Shown here: positions 22,269 to 31,140 of the stretch, piece by piece | Layout of the letters: the number at the start of each line of letters is the position of its first letter | Numbering within the stretch: position 1 is the first letter of the stretch | DNA from: Candidatus Kaiserbacteria bacterium RIFCSPHIGHO2_02_FULL_49_34 | Lineage (GTDB): Bacteria; Patescibacteriota; Minisyncoccia; Phycocordibacterales; UBA918 | Length of the DNA stretch: 48,533 nucleotides | Direction of reading: 5' to 3' | Assembly (NCBI GenBank): GCA_001781205.1 | Contig: MFLE01000009.1 | Location: 1 to 48,533 of the forward strand | Made by a program: the position numbers and the translations under genes | Notes under the pieces: generated by a model | The model's input: the letters and a program-made list of their open reading frames with translations, nothing else | What the model was told of the DNA's origin: nothing | The model's database searches: none

Positions 22269-25073
22269 ATGCACAAGAAATTCGATCATCTCGCCATCGA
22301 GAAGAAATGGCAAAAGTCGTGGAAAGACGCCAATTTATACGCGGTAGGGAAGCGTGATCTGCAGAAAGAAAAGCGGTATTTACTCGTGGAGCTGCCGTAC
22401 CCGTCAGGGGATCTCCATATTGGTCACTGGTATGCGTTTGGCGTGCCCGACATTCTTGTGCGTCATGAGCGTATGCAGGGGAAGCAGGTACTCTACCCCC
22501 TCGGCTTCGATGCGTTCGGTATGCCTGCAGAAAATGCTGCAATCAAGCGAGGACTCAACCCAAAGGAATGGACGTACAAAAACATGGACACTATGCGCGC
22601 ACAGCTCGACCAAATGGGCAACGCGTTTTCAACCGACATGACCGTAAGCACCACCGACCCTGAATACTTCAAGTGGACACAGTGGATGTTTGGCGAATTT
22701 TTCAAAAAGGGAATCGCGTATCGCGGCGAAGGAATTGTAAACTGGTGTCCGCATGACCATACCATTCTCGCAAATGAGCAAGTTTTGAGCGATGATACCT
22801 GCGAGCGCTGTGGTACAAAAGTAGAAAAGCGGACCATGGCAAGCTGGAAGCTCGCTATCACCAAGTATGCAGACCGTCTCATCGATGACCTCGATACCGT
22901 GCAGTGGCCTTCGTACATCAAAGAGCTCCAGCGTAACTGGATTGGACGCTCAAAGGGTGCAGAAATCCCATTTACTCTTTCAAACGGCGACAAAGTCACG
23001 ATATTCACTACCCGTCCCGATACACTGTATGGTGTGAGTTTCCTAGTGCTTGCACCAGAACACCCACTCCTTAAAACTCTTCCCGTGGAGAATACAGAAG
23101 AAGTGCAAAAGTATGTTGATGAAGCAACTCAAAAAGATGAAGTAGACCGCCTCAATGCAACCAAAGAAAAGACAGGAGTAAAACTTGAAGGAGTCAGCGC
23201 AATCCATCCACTCACTGGCGAATCAGTCTCTGTATTCGTTGCCGACTACGTTCTTGGCAATTATGGTACTGGCGCCGTGATGGGTGTACCTGCACATGAC
23301 GAACGTGATAATGCGTTCGCAAAGAAGTATGCCCTTGCTATCACTCCCGTTATTTCTCCAATAACAGGTGTTCCTCAGGAAAATCCTGAACATCGCAAGA
23401 GCATTGTGGCGATTGTCTATAATCCACGTACCGACACGTACATGACCATTAATTGGAAAGAGCAGCAGCAAACGCTCTTTATCGGTGGCGGTATCGAAGA
23501 AGGCGAAGATGTAATTGCTGCTGCGATACGCGAAATACAAGAAGAAACGCAGTGTACGAACGTAGTGTATAAGGCACAGACAATGCCGATTCACCATCAT
23601 TATTTCGCACATGCAAAGAATGTTGCACGTGAGATAGATGCAGTCGGACTCCTTTTTGAACTTGCTGATGATGAAGAGACTGCAACACAACTTGATGGTG
23701 CTGAAGAAGGAAAGTTCGAAGCGGTGTGGAAAGATGCAAAAACCATCGAACGTGAAGTCATTGATGAATTACATCGAACCGTCTGGGAGATGCTCGTAGA
23801 TGGCAAGGTGCATTCAGGGGCGGGCACCTTGATTAATTCCGGTGAACATACAGGGCTTTCAAGTGAAGATGCGAAAGCGGCAATTACGCAGGCAACTGGT
23901 GGCAAAGAAACAAGCACCTATCGCCTTCGCGACTGGTCTATTGGTCGTCAGCGATATTGGGGGGTGCCAGTGCCGATTGTGTATTCTCCGGAAGGTGAAG
24001 CACACCCGGTTCCCCTTGAACATTTGCCATGGACACTTCCGACAGATGTTGATTTCCGCCCGACAGGCGAGGCGCCACTTGCGAAATCGCAGGAGCTCCG
24101 CGACCGTGTGACGAATATTTTTGGCGAAGGCTGGACGCCAGAAGTAGAAACGATGGACACATTTGTGGACTCATCGTGGTACTTCTTGCGCTACTTTGAT
24201 GCGCAAAATGGTGGAGCGCCGTCGTCGCTCGCCGCGCAAAAAGATTGGATGCCGGTTGACCTCTACATGGGTGGCTCGGAGCACACGACGCTCCACCTTC
24301 TCTATTCACGCTTTTGGCAGAAAGTGCTCTTTGATATGGGGCTTGCGACAGAAAATGAACCGTACACGAAGCGTATCAACCGTGGACTTATCCTCGGCCC
24401 AGATGGACAGAAAATGAGTAAGTCGAAGGGGAATGTGGTGAATCCCGACGAACATGTTGAACGTGTGGGTGCCGATACGGTAAAGATGTATCTCGCATTC
24501 ATGGGTAACTATGGTGAAGCAGCGAATTATCCATTTGACCTCGGCGGCATTGCAGGTATTCGCCGCTTCCTTGAGCGAGTCAATGGTATTCGCGAACATG
24601 TGAAGGAAGAAGAATCGAAAGACATGACGAGACTTCTGCATAAGACTATCGCAAAGGTCTCGACTGATATTCTCGAACTCAAGTTTAATACCGCGATTTC
24701 TGCACTCATGATTTTTGTGAACGCTGCAGAAAAAGAAGGTCTCGCACAAGAGTCATACGAGACATTCCTCAAACTCATGGCGCCATTCGCACCACATCTT
24801 ACCGAAGAGCTTTGGCATGAGCTTGATAAAACTGATTTTATTCATGAACAGTCATTTCCGACCTTCGATGCAAGCCTTGCGAAAGACGACGTCGTCACCA
24901 TTGGCGTCCAAGTAGCAGGGAAGCGTCGTGGCGATATCACCATTGCGCCAGATACAACACAAGAAGAGGCGTTGACTGCCGCCCTCACAAACCCAGAGAT
25001 CGCGAAATATATCGAAGGTGCTCCGAAGAAAGTTATTTACGTTGCGGGGCGAATTTTGAATATTATCCCATAA
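22269..25073 (+). CDS. leuS: Leucine--tRNA ligase with inserted Nudix domain
   Basis: The enzyme charges tRNA-Leu. The 934-residue product has HIGH at 50-53, a CxxC-type zinc-ribbon region (WCPHDHTILANEQVLSDDTCERCG), editing-domain motifs TTRPDTLYG (about 247) and GVPAHDERD (about 339), GGSEHTTLHLLYSRFW, and KMSKS at 715-719, then the anticodon-binding helices. Unusually, residues about 377-512 form a Nudix domain inside the CP1 editing region. It begins SIVAIVYNPRTD and carries the Nudix box G407-x5-E413-x7-R421-E422-I-x-E425-E426, with Gln in place of the final Gly. The LeuRS sequence resumes with GAGTLINSGEHTGL. The metal-binding Glu residues are intact, so it may be an active hydrolase. 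The start at 22269 fits the promoter; the frame is open 14 codons upstream. Confidence 0.95.
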   Translation: MHKKFDHLAIEKKWQKSWKDANLYAVGKRDLQKEKRYLLVELPYPSGDLHIGHWYAFGVPDILVRHERMQGKQVLYPLGFDAFGMPAENAAIKRGLNPKEWTYKNMDTMRAQLDQMGNAFSTDMTVSTTDPEYFKWTQWMFGEFFKKGIAYRGEGIVNWCPHDHTILANEQVLSDDTCERCGTKVEKRTMASWKLAITKYADRLIDDLDTVQWPSYIKELQRNWIGRSKGAEIPFTLSNGDKVTIFTTRPDTLYGVSFLVLAPEHPLLKTLPVENTEEVQKYVDEATQKDEVDRLNATKEKTGVKLEGVSAIHPLTGESVSVFVADYVLGNYGTGAVMGVPAHDERDNAFAKKYALAITPVISPITGVPQENPEHRKSIVAIVYNPRTDTYMTINWKEQQQTLFIGGGIEEGEDVIAAAIREIQEETQCTNVVYKAQTMPIHHHYFAHAKNVAREIDAVGLLFELADDEETATQLDGAEEGKFEAVWKDAKTIEREVIDELHRTVWEMLVDGKVHSGAGTLINSGEHTGLSSEDAKAAITQATGGKETSTYRLRDWSIGRQRYWGVPVPIVYSPEGEAHPVPLEHLPWTLPTDVDFRPTGEAPLAKSQELRDRVTNIFGEGWTPEVETMDTFVDSSWYFLRYFDAQNGGAPSSLAAQKDWMPVDLYMGGSEHTTLHLLYSRFWQKVLFDMGLATENEPYTKRINRGLILGPDGQKMSKSKGNVVNPDEHVERVGADTVKMYLAFMGNYGEAANYPFDLGGIAGIRRFLERVNGIREHVKEEESKDMTRLLHKTIAKVSTDILELKFNTAISALMIFVNAAEKEGLAQESYETFLKLMAPFAPHLTEELWHELDKTDFIHEQSFPTFDASLAKDDVVTIGVQVAGKRRGDITIAPDTTQEEALTAALTNPEIAKYIEGAPKKVIYVAGRILNIIP

Positions 25074-25083
25074 CTCAAATACT

Positions 25084-25245
25084 TGTCATCCTCGGGATTT
25101 AGGAAACAAATGAGCGAGAGCGAATATTGTTTCCAAATACCCGGGGATCCAAGGCTGGAGAACATTGCTCGTCAGCCTGGATCCCCGGGTATTCAAAAGT
25201 AATACTCGCTATCGCTCGTTTACTTTCAGAATCCCGAGGATAACA
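25084..25245. repeat. Cloverleaf-like repeat, family 1 copy C
   Basis: The outer stem is TGTCATCCTCGGGATT / AATCCCGAGGATAACA. Three hairpins follow in order: GGAAACAA...TTGTTTCC, ACCCGGGGATCCA...TGGATCCCCGGGT, and AAAGTAA...TTACTTT. This copy shows the four-way-junction layout most clearly. Confidence 0.88.
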
Positions 25246-25271
25246 ATTCTTGGGATTTTTGTATTAACCAC

Positions 25272-26381
25272 ATGTTTGCCTCAATTTTCAAACCCGCATA
25301 TCTCATAATTCTCCCCGCGCTTGTCATTGCGGGTTTTGGTTTGGCAACGCTGTATACGTTTCAGGGGACGAACTCTTTTTTCACGAAGCAGGCAATTGTG
25401 CTTGGCATCGCCCTTGGGGTATGTCTCTTAGCCTCAATACCTGACTATCGATTTATGCGTACCGGGCATTCGGTGTTGTGGATATATATCGCGATGTGCG
25501 GCATGCTCGCGCTGACGTATGTGCTCGGCTTTACCGCGCTCGGCGCACAGATGTCGTTCGACCTCGGTGCCTTCTCTCTTCAGCCTGTTGAATTTGCACG
25601 TATCGCGCTCATTCTCGTGCTCGCAAAATATTTCTCCATGCGCCATGAACTTATTGGCTCGTTCCGGCATATTTTTGTTTCAGGGGTTTACCTCGGTGTG
25701 CCATTTGTGCTTACACTTCTCCAGCCGGACTTCGGGTCGGCTATTATGCTCGGGATTATCTGGTTTGGCATCGTACTTATATCAGGCATTCGTATGCGAC
25801 ACATTGCTATTGTCGGGAGTTTGGCGACAGCTGGTATCACGTACCTCTGGCTTTTTAAATTCGAACCCTACCAAAAACTTCGCATCTATAACTTTCTCGA
25901 CCCGCTCGCTGATATCCAAAATACAGGCTACAACGCCTATCAAGCAACCATCGCGTCAGGCTCGGGGCAGATGCTGGGCAAAGGCATTGGCTACGGTACG
26001 CAGTCCAAGCTCAATTATTTGCCCGAATCACAGACTGACTTTATCTTTGCGTCATTTGCAGAAGAATGGGGGTTTGTCGGCTCGATGCTCCTCTTTGTAC
26101 TGTTTGCAGCGATTGTTATCTTTCTTATTCGTGCCGCACGCAGTGCTCCCACAAACTTCGAACGCATTTTCACTATTGGTTTTGCAATATACATTGTCGC
26201 GCAGTTTACTACACACATTGGCATGAACATCGGTGTGCTTCCTATTACCGGACTTCCGCTCCCCTTCATGTCGTTCGGCGGCTCCCACCTCGTATCAGAA
26301 TTTCTTGCGCTCGGCATGATTATAGGCATGACAAAACACACACGCCGTGTCGTCGAACTGGAACGGAGTGAGTTAATCTGA
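25272..26381 (+). CDS. rodA: SEDS-family peptidoglycan polymerase, RodA/FtsW type
   Basis: SEDS proteins polymerise glycan strands from lipid II together with a class B PBP. The 369-residue product has about ten membrane helices. Typical parts are LQPVEFARIALILVLAKYFS (cf. QPSEFAKI), LLQPDFGSAIMLGIIW with the catalytic-type Asp (QPDxG), a short extracellular loop with YNAYQATIASGSGQMLGKGIGYGTQSKLNYLPESQTDFIFASFAEEWGF, and GLPLPFMSFGGSHLVSEF near the C-terminus. The moderate length and the LPESQTDFIFA motif favour RodA over FtsW. No PBP gene is adjacent. It is followed after 13 bp by the HD-domain gene, which has its own -10 candidate. Confidence 0.88.
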   Translation: MFASIFKPAYLIILPALVIAGFGLATLYTFQGTNSFFTKQAIVLGIALGVCLLASIPDYRFMRTGHSVLWIYIAMCGMLALTYVLGFTALGAQMSFDLGAFSLQPVEFARIALILVLAKYFSMRHELIGSFRHIFVSGVYLGVPFVLTLLQPDFGSAIMLGIIWFGIVLISGIRMRHIAIVGSLATAGITYLWLFKFEPYQKLRIYNFLDPLADIQNTGYNAYQATIASGSGQMLGKGIGYGTQSKLNYLPESQTDFIFASFAEEWGFVGSMLLFVLFAAIVIFLIRAARSAPTNFERIFTIGFAIYIVAQFTTHIGMNIGVLPITGLPLPFMSFGGSHLVSEFLALGMIIGMTKHTRRVVELERSELI

Positions 26382-26394
26382 TACAGTAGCTTTT

Positions 26395-26967
26395 ATGACC
26401 TACTCACCTCGCGTCGAACGCGCCATAAAACTCGCCGCATGGCTCCATCGCGACCAAGTTCGCAAGGGAAGAATTTCCTATCCGTACATCACGCACCTCA
26501 TGTCGCTTGCACTCATGCTTCGCGATTATACTGACGATGAAGATGTTATTATCGCTGCACTCCTACATGATGCACTTGAAGATACGGTCTTTACTGAAGC
26601 GGAGCTGCAAGAAGAATTTGGCGACCATGTGCTCGCCATTGTTCTCGGCGTATCCGAGTGGACAGGCGATTATGCGCAGCGGCCATCACTCGAAGTGCGT
26701 CGTGCCCGCTACGTCGCCCAGCTCAAAAAAGCACCACTCGAATCCCTCCTCGTCTCTCTTGCCGACAAAATCCACAACCTTCGCTCAATGGTGGAAGAAT
26801 ATGACGGTCGCCCCGAAGACTTCGCTCGCGACTTCGGCAAAGCCGATACACGCCTTCATTTCTATCAAGAAATCGGCACTATTCTCAGAGAACGTCTCGA
26901 AACACATCCTCTGCTCTCAAGCTTCGATGATGCACTCTCTGAATTCAGAGCTCTGTGTGCAAAATAA
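26395..26967 (+). CDS. Stand-alone HD-domain protein, (p)ppGpp hydrolase-like
   Basis: The 190-residue product matches the N-terminal HD domain of RelA/SpoT and small alarmone hydrolases. AAWLHRDQVRKGRISYPYITHLMSLAL supplies the first metal His, AALLHDALEDT holds the HD pair (H58, D59) and the catalytic ED (62-63), and VSLADKIHNLRSM supplies the last Asp. The synthetase, TGS and ACT domains are absent. The likely role is degrading (p)ppGpp or a similar nucleotide, tuning the stringent response; other nucleotide substrates remain possible. TACAGT lies 7 nt before the ATG, which predicts a near-leaderless transcript, and a terminator follows directly. Confidence 0.85.
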   Translation: MTYSPRVERAIKLAAWLHRDQVRKGRISYPYITHLMSLALMLRDYTDDEDVIIAALLHDALEDTVFTEAELQEEFGDHVLAIVLGVSEWTGDYAQRPSLEVRRARYVAQLKKAPLESLLVSLADKIHNLRSMVEEYDGRPEDFARDFGKADTRLHFYQEIGTILRERLETHPLLSSFDDALSEFRALCAK

Positions 26968-26992
26968 AATCCCCCTCTGTAGGGATTTTTTG
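26963..26992 (+). terminator. Terminator after the HD-domain gene
   Basis: Stem AAATCCC / GGGATTT with a T-run. The T-run runs directly into TTGTCCACA, part of the next promoter. Confidence 0.85.
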
Positions 26993-27041
26993 TCCACAAC
27001 TATCCGTTTTGCGTTTTCGCAAAACGGAGTACAATATGCGC
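26990..27041 (+). promoter_or_regulatory. Promoter and palindromic operator of the 27042 gene
   Basis: TTGTCCACA (26990-26998), then a perfect inverted repeat CCGTTTTGCG-N4-CGCAAAACGG at 27004-27027, then the -10 box TACAAT at 27030-27035, 6 nt before ATG. The palindrome occupies the place of the -35 region and is a likely regulator site. A similar layout precedes the paralogue at 48424. Confidence 0.7.
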
Positions 27042-28601
27042 ATGAGTACAAACATAAAAATCTTCGGCACACTTATCTCCGTATCCTTCCTTCTCATCGT
27101 AGGGCTAGTGATCCGCTATACCGGTGCAGCCGACGTCGCAACAACCGCAGAAATCACAAACGAACCACCAACCGTTGATACGATCCGTTTTTCAACCACC
27201 GCATACGGCGCAGATGATCTAACAAGCTCAGGTATTCTCCCCAACGTAGGTACCGATAGAACCATTCACATCAATGGTGTCATGAGCGACGCAAACGGAG
27301 AAAACGACATCGCCTCTTCAACCATCAATCTCGTCTTCCACAAAACAACAAGTACCAACATCTGTCTTGCAGACAACAATGACTGTTATGTAATCAATTC
27401 CTGCGACACAAACTACACCGATGGCGACGACACACAGATCGCATACAACTGCGAAGTACCTATACAGTATTTCATCGACGCAACCGACGCCGCCTCAATC
27501 TATGCAGAAGACACTTGGACTGCCTATGTCGCCGTCGAAGACCTTGCAACAGCACAAGGAACCCTCACTGCAACAATCGAAGTAAACTCCCTCCTTGCAC
27601 TCAACCTCCCCGATGCTATCGACTACGGTACGAGAACACTGGGTGAAGTCTCAAGCAGTACCACAAACGTTGAAACCACCATCACCCAGCGTGGCAATAC
27701 CAAGGCTGATGTACAAGTTTCTGGTGGAAACATGGCATGTACTGCTCTTGGCTCACTTGCTACGTCAACACAGGCTTGGGCACTTACCAGCGTTGGTCAT
27801 ACCGCATCAACAATCCTCACTGACACACTTGTCGCAACCGAACGTAACATTGACCTCCGTACCGATGAATCAAATGAACTTGATGTAAACCTTTACTGGA
27901 ACATTGCGATTCCTGCGAGTGGGGTGAAGGGAACGTGTACTGGTTCGAATACTATTGCGGTGATTGCGCAGCCAGCAGGTCCGCTTATGGTGCAATATGA
28001 TGGTGGACCGTACGATGCAACAGGGGAAAACCGCAATAATGGCGGCTACTACCGCACTGTTACCATCGGCACACAAACATGGTTTAAGGACAACCTTAAT
28101 GCTGGCGTAATGCTCGCATCAGGAACAACTGAGCCAACAAACGATAGCACAATTCAAAAGTGGTGCTACGATAATAGTACGACAAACTGTGACAACGAAG
28201 GAGGTCTCTACAACTGGAACGAAACAATGGGCTATGTCACCACTGAAGGTGCACAGGGCATTTGTCCTACAGGTTGGCATATCCCCACCGACAATGAATA
28301 CAAAACGCTTGAAATTTTCCTTGGTATGACGCAAGTGGAAGCTGATGCAACAGGCTGGCGTGGTACCGATCAAGGAACACAACTCAAAGTTGGGGGTTCA
28401 TCAGGATTTGATGGAGTTCTTGCTGGCAACCGCAATTCAAGTGGTGCGTTCGGCAACCAAGGCTCGAGCGCGAACCTCTGGTCGTCGTCCATCTCTGGCT
28501 CTGATGCGTGGATACGTAACCTTCTCTCGGTCTTTGAGACAGTCTACCGTAATACGATTGATCAGGATTTCGGGTTCGCTATTCGTTGCTTGAAGGACTA
28601 A
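27042..28601 (+). CDS. Secreted protein with C-terminal FISUMP (major paralogous) domain
   Basis: The 519-residue product has an N-terminal signal anchor (about 6-28, MSTNIKIFGTLISVSFLLIV...). The central beta-rich region is paralogous to the 18350 protein, with paired Cys (TNICLADNNDCYVINSC). From about residue 335 it has the FISUMP domain (Fibrobacter succinogenes major paralogous domain): GYYRTVTIGTQTWFKDNLN, KWCYDNSTTNCDNEGGLYNW, GICPTGWHIPTDNEYKTLE, GNRNSSGAFGNQGSSANLWSSS and FAIRCLKD. FISUMP proteins are exported and related to C-type-lectin-like or formylglycine-enzyme-like folds, with unknown roles. The start is set by the -10 box 6 nt upstream. The same N-terminus reappears at 48424. 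Confidence 0.85.
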   Translation: MSTNIKIFGTLISVSFLLIVGLVIRYTGAADVATTAEITNEPPTVDTIRFSTTAYGADDLTSSGILPNVGTDRTIHINGVMSDANGENDIASSTINLVFHKTTSTNICLADNNDCYVINSCDTNYTDGDDTQIAYNCEVPIQYFIDATDAASIYAEDTWTAYVAVEDLATAQGTLTATIEVNSLLALNLPDAIDYGTRTLGEVSSSTTNVETTITQRGNTKADVQVSGGNMACTALGSLATSTQAWALTSVGHTASTILTDTLVATERNIDLRTDESNELDVNLYWNIAIPASGVKGTCTGSNTIAVIAQPAGPLMVQYDGGPYDATGENRNNGGYYRTVTIGTQTWFKDNLNAGVMLASGTTEPTNDSTIQKWCYDNSTTNCDNEGGLYNWNETMGYVTTEGAQGICPTGWHIPTDNEYKTLEIFLGMTQVEADATGWRGTDQGTQLKVGGSSGFDGVLAGNRNSSGAFGNQGSSANLWSSSISGSDAWIRNLLSVFETVYRNTIDQDFGFAIRCLKD

Positions 28602-28624
28602 TCCTCGTCAGTTATCCATCACAA

Positions 28625-28650
28625 CAAAATCCCTGTACGGGGATTTTTTG
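28625..28650 (+). terminator. Terminator after the 27042 gene
   Basis: Stem AAAATCCC / GGGGATTTT with a TGTAC loop and a T-run, overlapping the start of the next promoter's TTGTCCACA. Confidence 0.85.
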
Positions 28651-28690
28651 TCCACAAATTCTTTTGAGCGTTCCGAGGTATACTGTGTAC
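28648..28690 (+). promoter_or_regulatory. Promoter of the LOG-family gene
   Basis: TTGTCCACA at 28648-28656, 25 nt spacer from its sixth base, then TATACT at 28679-28684 and 6 nt to ATG. Confidence 0.65.
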
Positions 28691-29437
28691 ATGACTGATA
28701 AAATAACCTGCACGCCTCCTTCGGCGCATCGTATTACGACCGACCTTTTTGCAAACGATAAAGACATCGACCAATCATGGCGTGTCTTTACGATACTTGC
28801 CGAATTCGTTCAAGGCTTCGATATGCTTCGTCGGTACGGGAGCGCGGTAACTTTTATGGGAAGTGCTCGTACGCTCCCGTCTGACCCGTACCATCAAGCA
28901 GCAACGGAACTTGCCTGTATGCTCGCGGGCGAAGGAGTCACTATCGTAACTGGTGGCGGCGAAGGTATTATGGGTGCCGCAAACTTCGGTGCGTATCGCG
29001 CAGGAGGGAAGTCGATTGGTTTTAATATCAAGCTTCCAATGGAGCAGAAGCTCAACCCCTATGTCACCGAATCAAAAACCTTTCATTACTTTTTCTCACG
29101 CAAGGTGATGCTTGCGTACGCAAGCGAGGTATACGTCTTTTTCCCAGGCGGCTACGGTACCTTCGATGAACTCCTCGAAGTGCTCACACTGGTGCAGACA
29201 CGAAAAATTGAGCGCGTGCCGATTGTGCTGTACAGTGCAGAATATTGGAATCCCCTCGTTGATGTATTTAAAAATGTCCTCGCCGCACGTGGCTTCATCA
29301 ATAAAGAAGACCTCGACCTTTTTGTGGTACGTGACACCGTCGAGAGTTCATTCGAGTACATTGCCGACGCAATCAATAGTCGTCACAAAAAACGTTCACG
29401 TACAGAGAATGAAGTACCAACACAGCAACCGTCGTAA
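28691..29437 (+). CDS. LOG-family protein (TIGR00730-like Rossmann-fold phosphoribohydrolase)
   Basis: LOG-family enzymes release the base from nucleoside 5'-monophosphates (cytokinin-activating activity in plants, nucleotide phosphoribohydrolase in bacteria). The 248-residue product shows the Rossmann start AVTFMGSARTLPSD, VTGGGEGIMGAANFGA (the GGGxxG motif), and VFFPGGYGTFDELLEVLTLVQT with the conserved PGGxGTxxE catalytic signature. The N-terminal 45 residues (TTDLFANDKDIDQSWRVFTILAEFVQGFDML) are a helical cap typical of the longer bacterial subgroup. The reading frame is open 35 codons upstream, but the -10 box fixes the start at 28691. Monocistronic; repeat copy D follows. Confidence 0.88.
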   Translation: MTDKITCTPPSAHRITTDLFANDKDIDQSWRVFTILAEFVQGFDMLRRYGSAVTFMGSARTLPSDPYHQAATELACMLAGEGVTIVTGGGEGIMGAANFGAYRAGGKSIGFNIKLPMEQKLNPYVTESKTFHYFFSRKVMLAYASEVYVFFPGGYGTFDELLEVLTLVQTRKIERVPIVLYSAEYWNPLVDVFKNVLAARGFINKEDLDLFVVRDTVESSFEYIADAINSRHKKRSRTENEVPTQQPS

Positions 29438-29462
29438 AAATTTTCCAACCCACCCCAGTATT

Positions 29463-29628
29463 TGTCATCCTCGGGCGCTATGAAAGCAAGGAGTGGTAGC
29501 GACTATACTTTCAAGTGAACCGGGGATCCATGGATTATAAGGCTTGCTCGCTATCCATGGATCCCCAGTTCTAGAAAGCAATATTCGGACAGGCGTCCTC
29601 ATTTGCTTTCTTAATCCCGAGGATGACA
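29463..29628. repeat. Cloverleaf-like repeat, family 1 copy D
   Basis: The outer stem is TGTCATCCTCGGG / CCCGAGGATGACA. Inner hairpins: GAAAGCA...TACTTTC, CCGGGGATCCATGGAT...ATCCATGGATCCCC and AGAAAGCAA...TTGCTTTCT. Its third hairpin loop (TCGGACAGGCGTCC) is nearly identical to that of copy E. Confidence 0.87.
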
Positions 29629-29654
29629 GTTCACAAGGGAAAATAAAAAATTTC

Positions 29655-31103
29655 ATGCAAGAAACATCACCACACAACACAACCGAATTCTACACACCAT
29701 CACCGTTGCGATGGTGGGCGTTTTCGCGTCAAGTGTTGTATGGTACAGGTATTCTTGTGCTCGTGCTTGCCCTCATGTATTGGGGATACCGTTCGTTTCT
29801 CTATGCAGAACCGACGTGTTTCGACGGTATTGAAAATGGTATGGAAACAGGCATAGATTGTGGCGGTGCCTGCGACAAAATCTGCACAGCAACTGTCGTT
29901 GCACCAAAAGTAGAATGGGCACAGGCATTCAAGGTGACTGACGGTGTGTATCATGCGGTGGCGGTGGTCACGAATGCGAACCGTGTCGCTGGCACGCGAT
30001 CACTTCCGTACACTATCATTCTCGAGGATGCACAAGGTGTAATTGCTGAGCGTTCGGGCACCACAACGCTCCCGCCTGACGGGCAATACCCGCTTTTCGA
30101 AGCACGTATCGCCACAGGTGTACGTACGCCAACATCGGTCCGCATCACGTTTGACCATGCAACATCCTACTGGAGCGCGCTCACTTGGAATCGTAATGAC
30201 TACACCGTTCTTACCCGCACTATTTCCGGAGCAGGTGCGCCGACGCCAAGACTCACAGCAAGTATTCAAAATAATCTTTACACCGCTACCGAAGACCTCC
30301 GCGTTGTTGCGGTTGTGTATGACAGTAAACGCATGCCGCTTGTTGCCTCGCAAACGGTAATCCCGCGACTTGGTGCGCAAGAGAAGCGTGATGCAATTTT
30401 TACGTGGACATCACCGATTGCGGGCACGCTCCGCTCGTGTCAAATTCCCTCCGACCTCGTGCTCATGATGGATCGTTCTGGCTCAATGGCAGCCGACGGC
30501 GGCACACCACCCGAGCCACTCCACAGTGCAAAGAATGCCGCAGCATCATTTATTGAAACGCTCGGTGCAAGCGACCGTGCCGGACTTGTGTCCTATGCGA
30601 CAACGCCGAGTATTGATGGTGCACTCGCAGTCGAGCACGCGCAGACGCGCGATGCAATTATGAATATCACTATTGGCAAGGACGGCATACAATACACCGA
30701 CCTCTCCGCAGCAATCCGTGAAGCCGCACGAGTACTTCAGGCAGGACACAACCCCGATGCGCGCCAAGTTATTGCGCTCTTGACCGACGGCGACGTCACT
30801 CGCCCGCTTAATCCGCAAGGCGTGCGCGATATTCCGTACGCCGAAGCACAGGCGCTCGAAGCAGCCGATGCAGTAAAGCGTGCCGGCATCTCGCTCTATA
30901 CGATCGGCTTCGGCAAAGTATACGAGGGAGCGGGAGCCGAAGTTGCCCGCAATCGTGAACTTATCACCGCACTCGCCACATCTCCCGCACATAGTTTCTT
31001 CGCACCGACCGCTACAGACCTCGCTGGTGTCTACAAAGAAATTTCCGAAGGTATCTGCGAAGACGGCCCTGCCATCATTGATATTTTCATTGTCCCGCAG
31101 TAA
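29655..31103 (+). CDS. Membrane-anchored von Willebrand factor A (VWA) domain protein
   Basis: The 482-residue product has a membrane helix (about 28-48) after a short cytoplasmic tail. A Cys-rich motif follows at about 55-77 (CFDGIENGMETGIDCGG, then C and C), seen in many bacterial surface proteins, then a beta-rich region. The VWA domain spans about 265-480: LVLMMDRSGSM with the MIDAS Asp273/Ser275/Ser277, GIQYTDLSAAI with the MIDAS Thr, and VIALLTDGDVT with the MIDAS Asp. VWA domains bind ligands through a divalent metal, so this is a probable surface adhesion or complex-assembly protein facing outward. No MoxR ATPase gene is adjacent. The start at 29655 follows repeat D; a longer frame would run through the repeat. 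Confidence 0.85.
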   Translation: MQETSPHNTTEFYTPSPLRWWAFSRQVLYGTGILVLVLALMYWGYRSFLYAEPTCFDGIENGMETGIDCGGACDKICTATVVAPKVEWAQAFKVTDGVYHAVAVVTNANRVAGTRSLPYTIILEDAQGVIAERSGTTTLPPDGQYPLFEARIATGVRTPTSVRITFDHATSYWSALTWNRNDYTVLTRTISGAGAPTPRLTASIQNNLYTATEDLRVVAVVYDSKRMPLVASQTVIPRLGAQEKRDAIFTWTSPIAGTLRSCQIPSDLVLMMDRSGSMAADGGTPPEPLHSAKNAAASFIETLGASDRAGLVSYATTPSIDGALAVEHAQTRDAIMNITIGKDGIQYTDLSAAIREAARVLQAGHNPDARQVIALLTDGDVTRPLNPQGVRDIPYAEAQALEAADAVKRAGISLYTIGFGKVYEGAGAEVARNRELITALATSPAHSFFAPTATDLAGVYKEISEGICEDGPAIIDIFIVPQ

Positions 31104-31108
31104 TCCTT

Positions 31109-31137
31109 ATGCAAAAAACCCGCGTAGGGATTTTTTG
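31109..31137. terminator. Terminator between the VWA gene and the PRTase fusion
   Basis: Stem AAAACCC / GGGATTTT with A- and T-runs on both sides, between convergent genes. Confidence 0.8.
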
Positions 31138-31140
31138 TAG

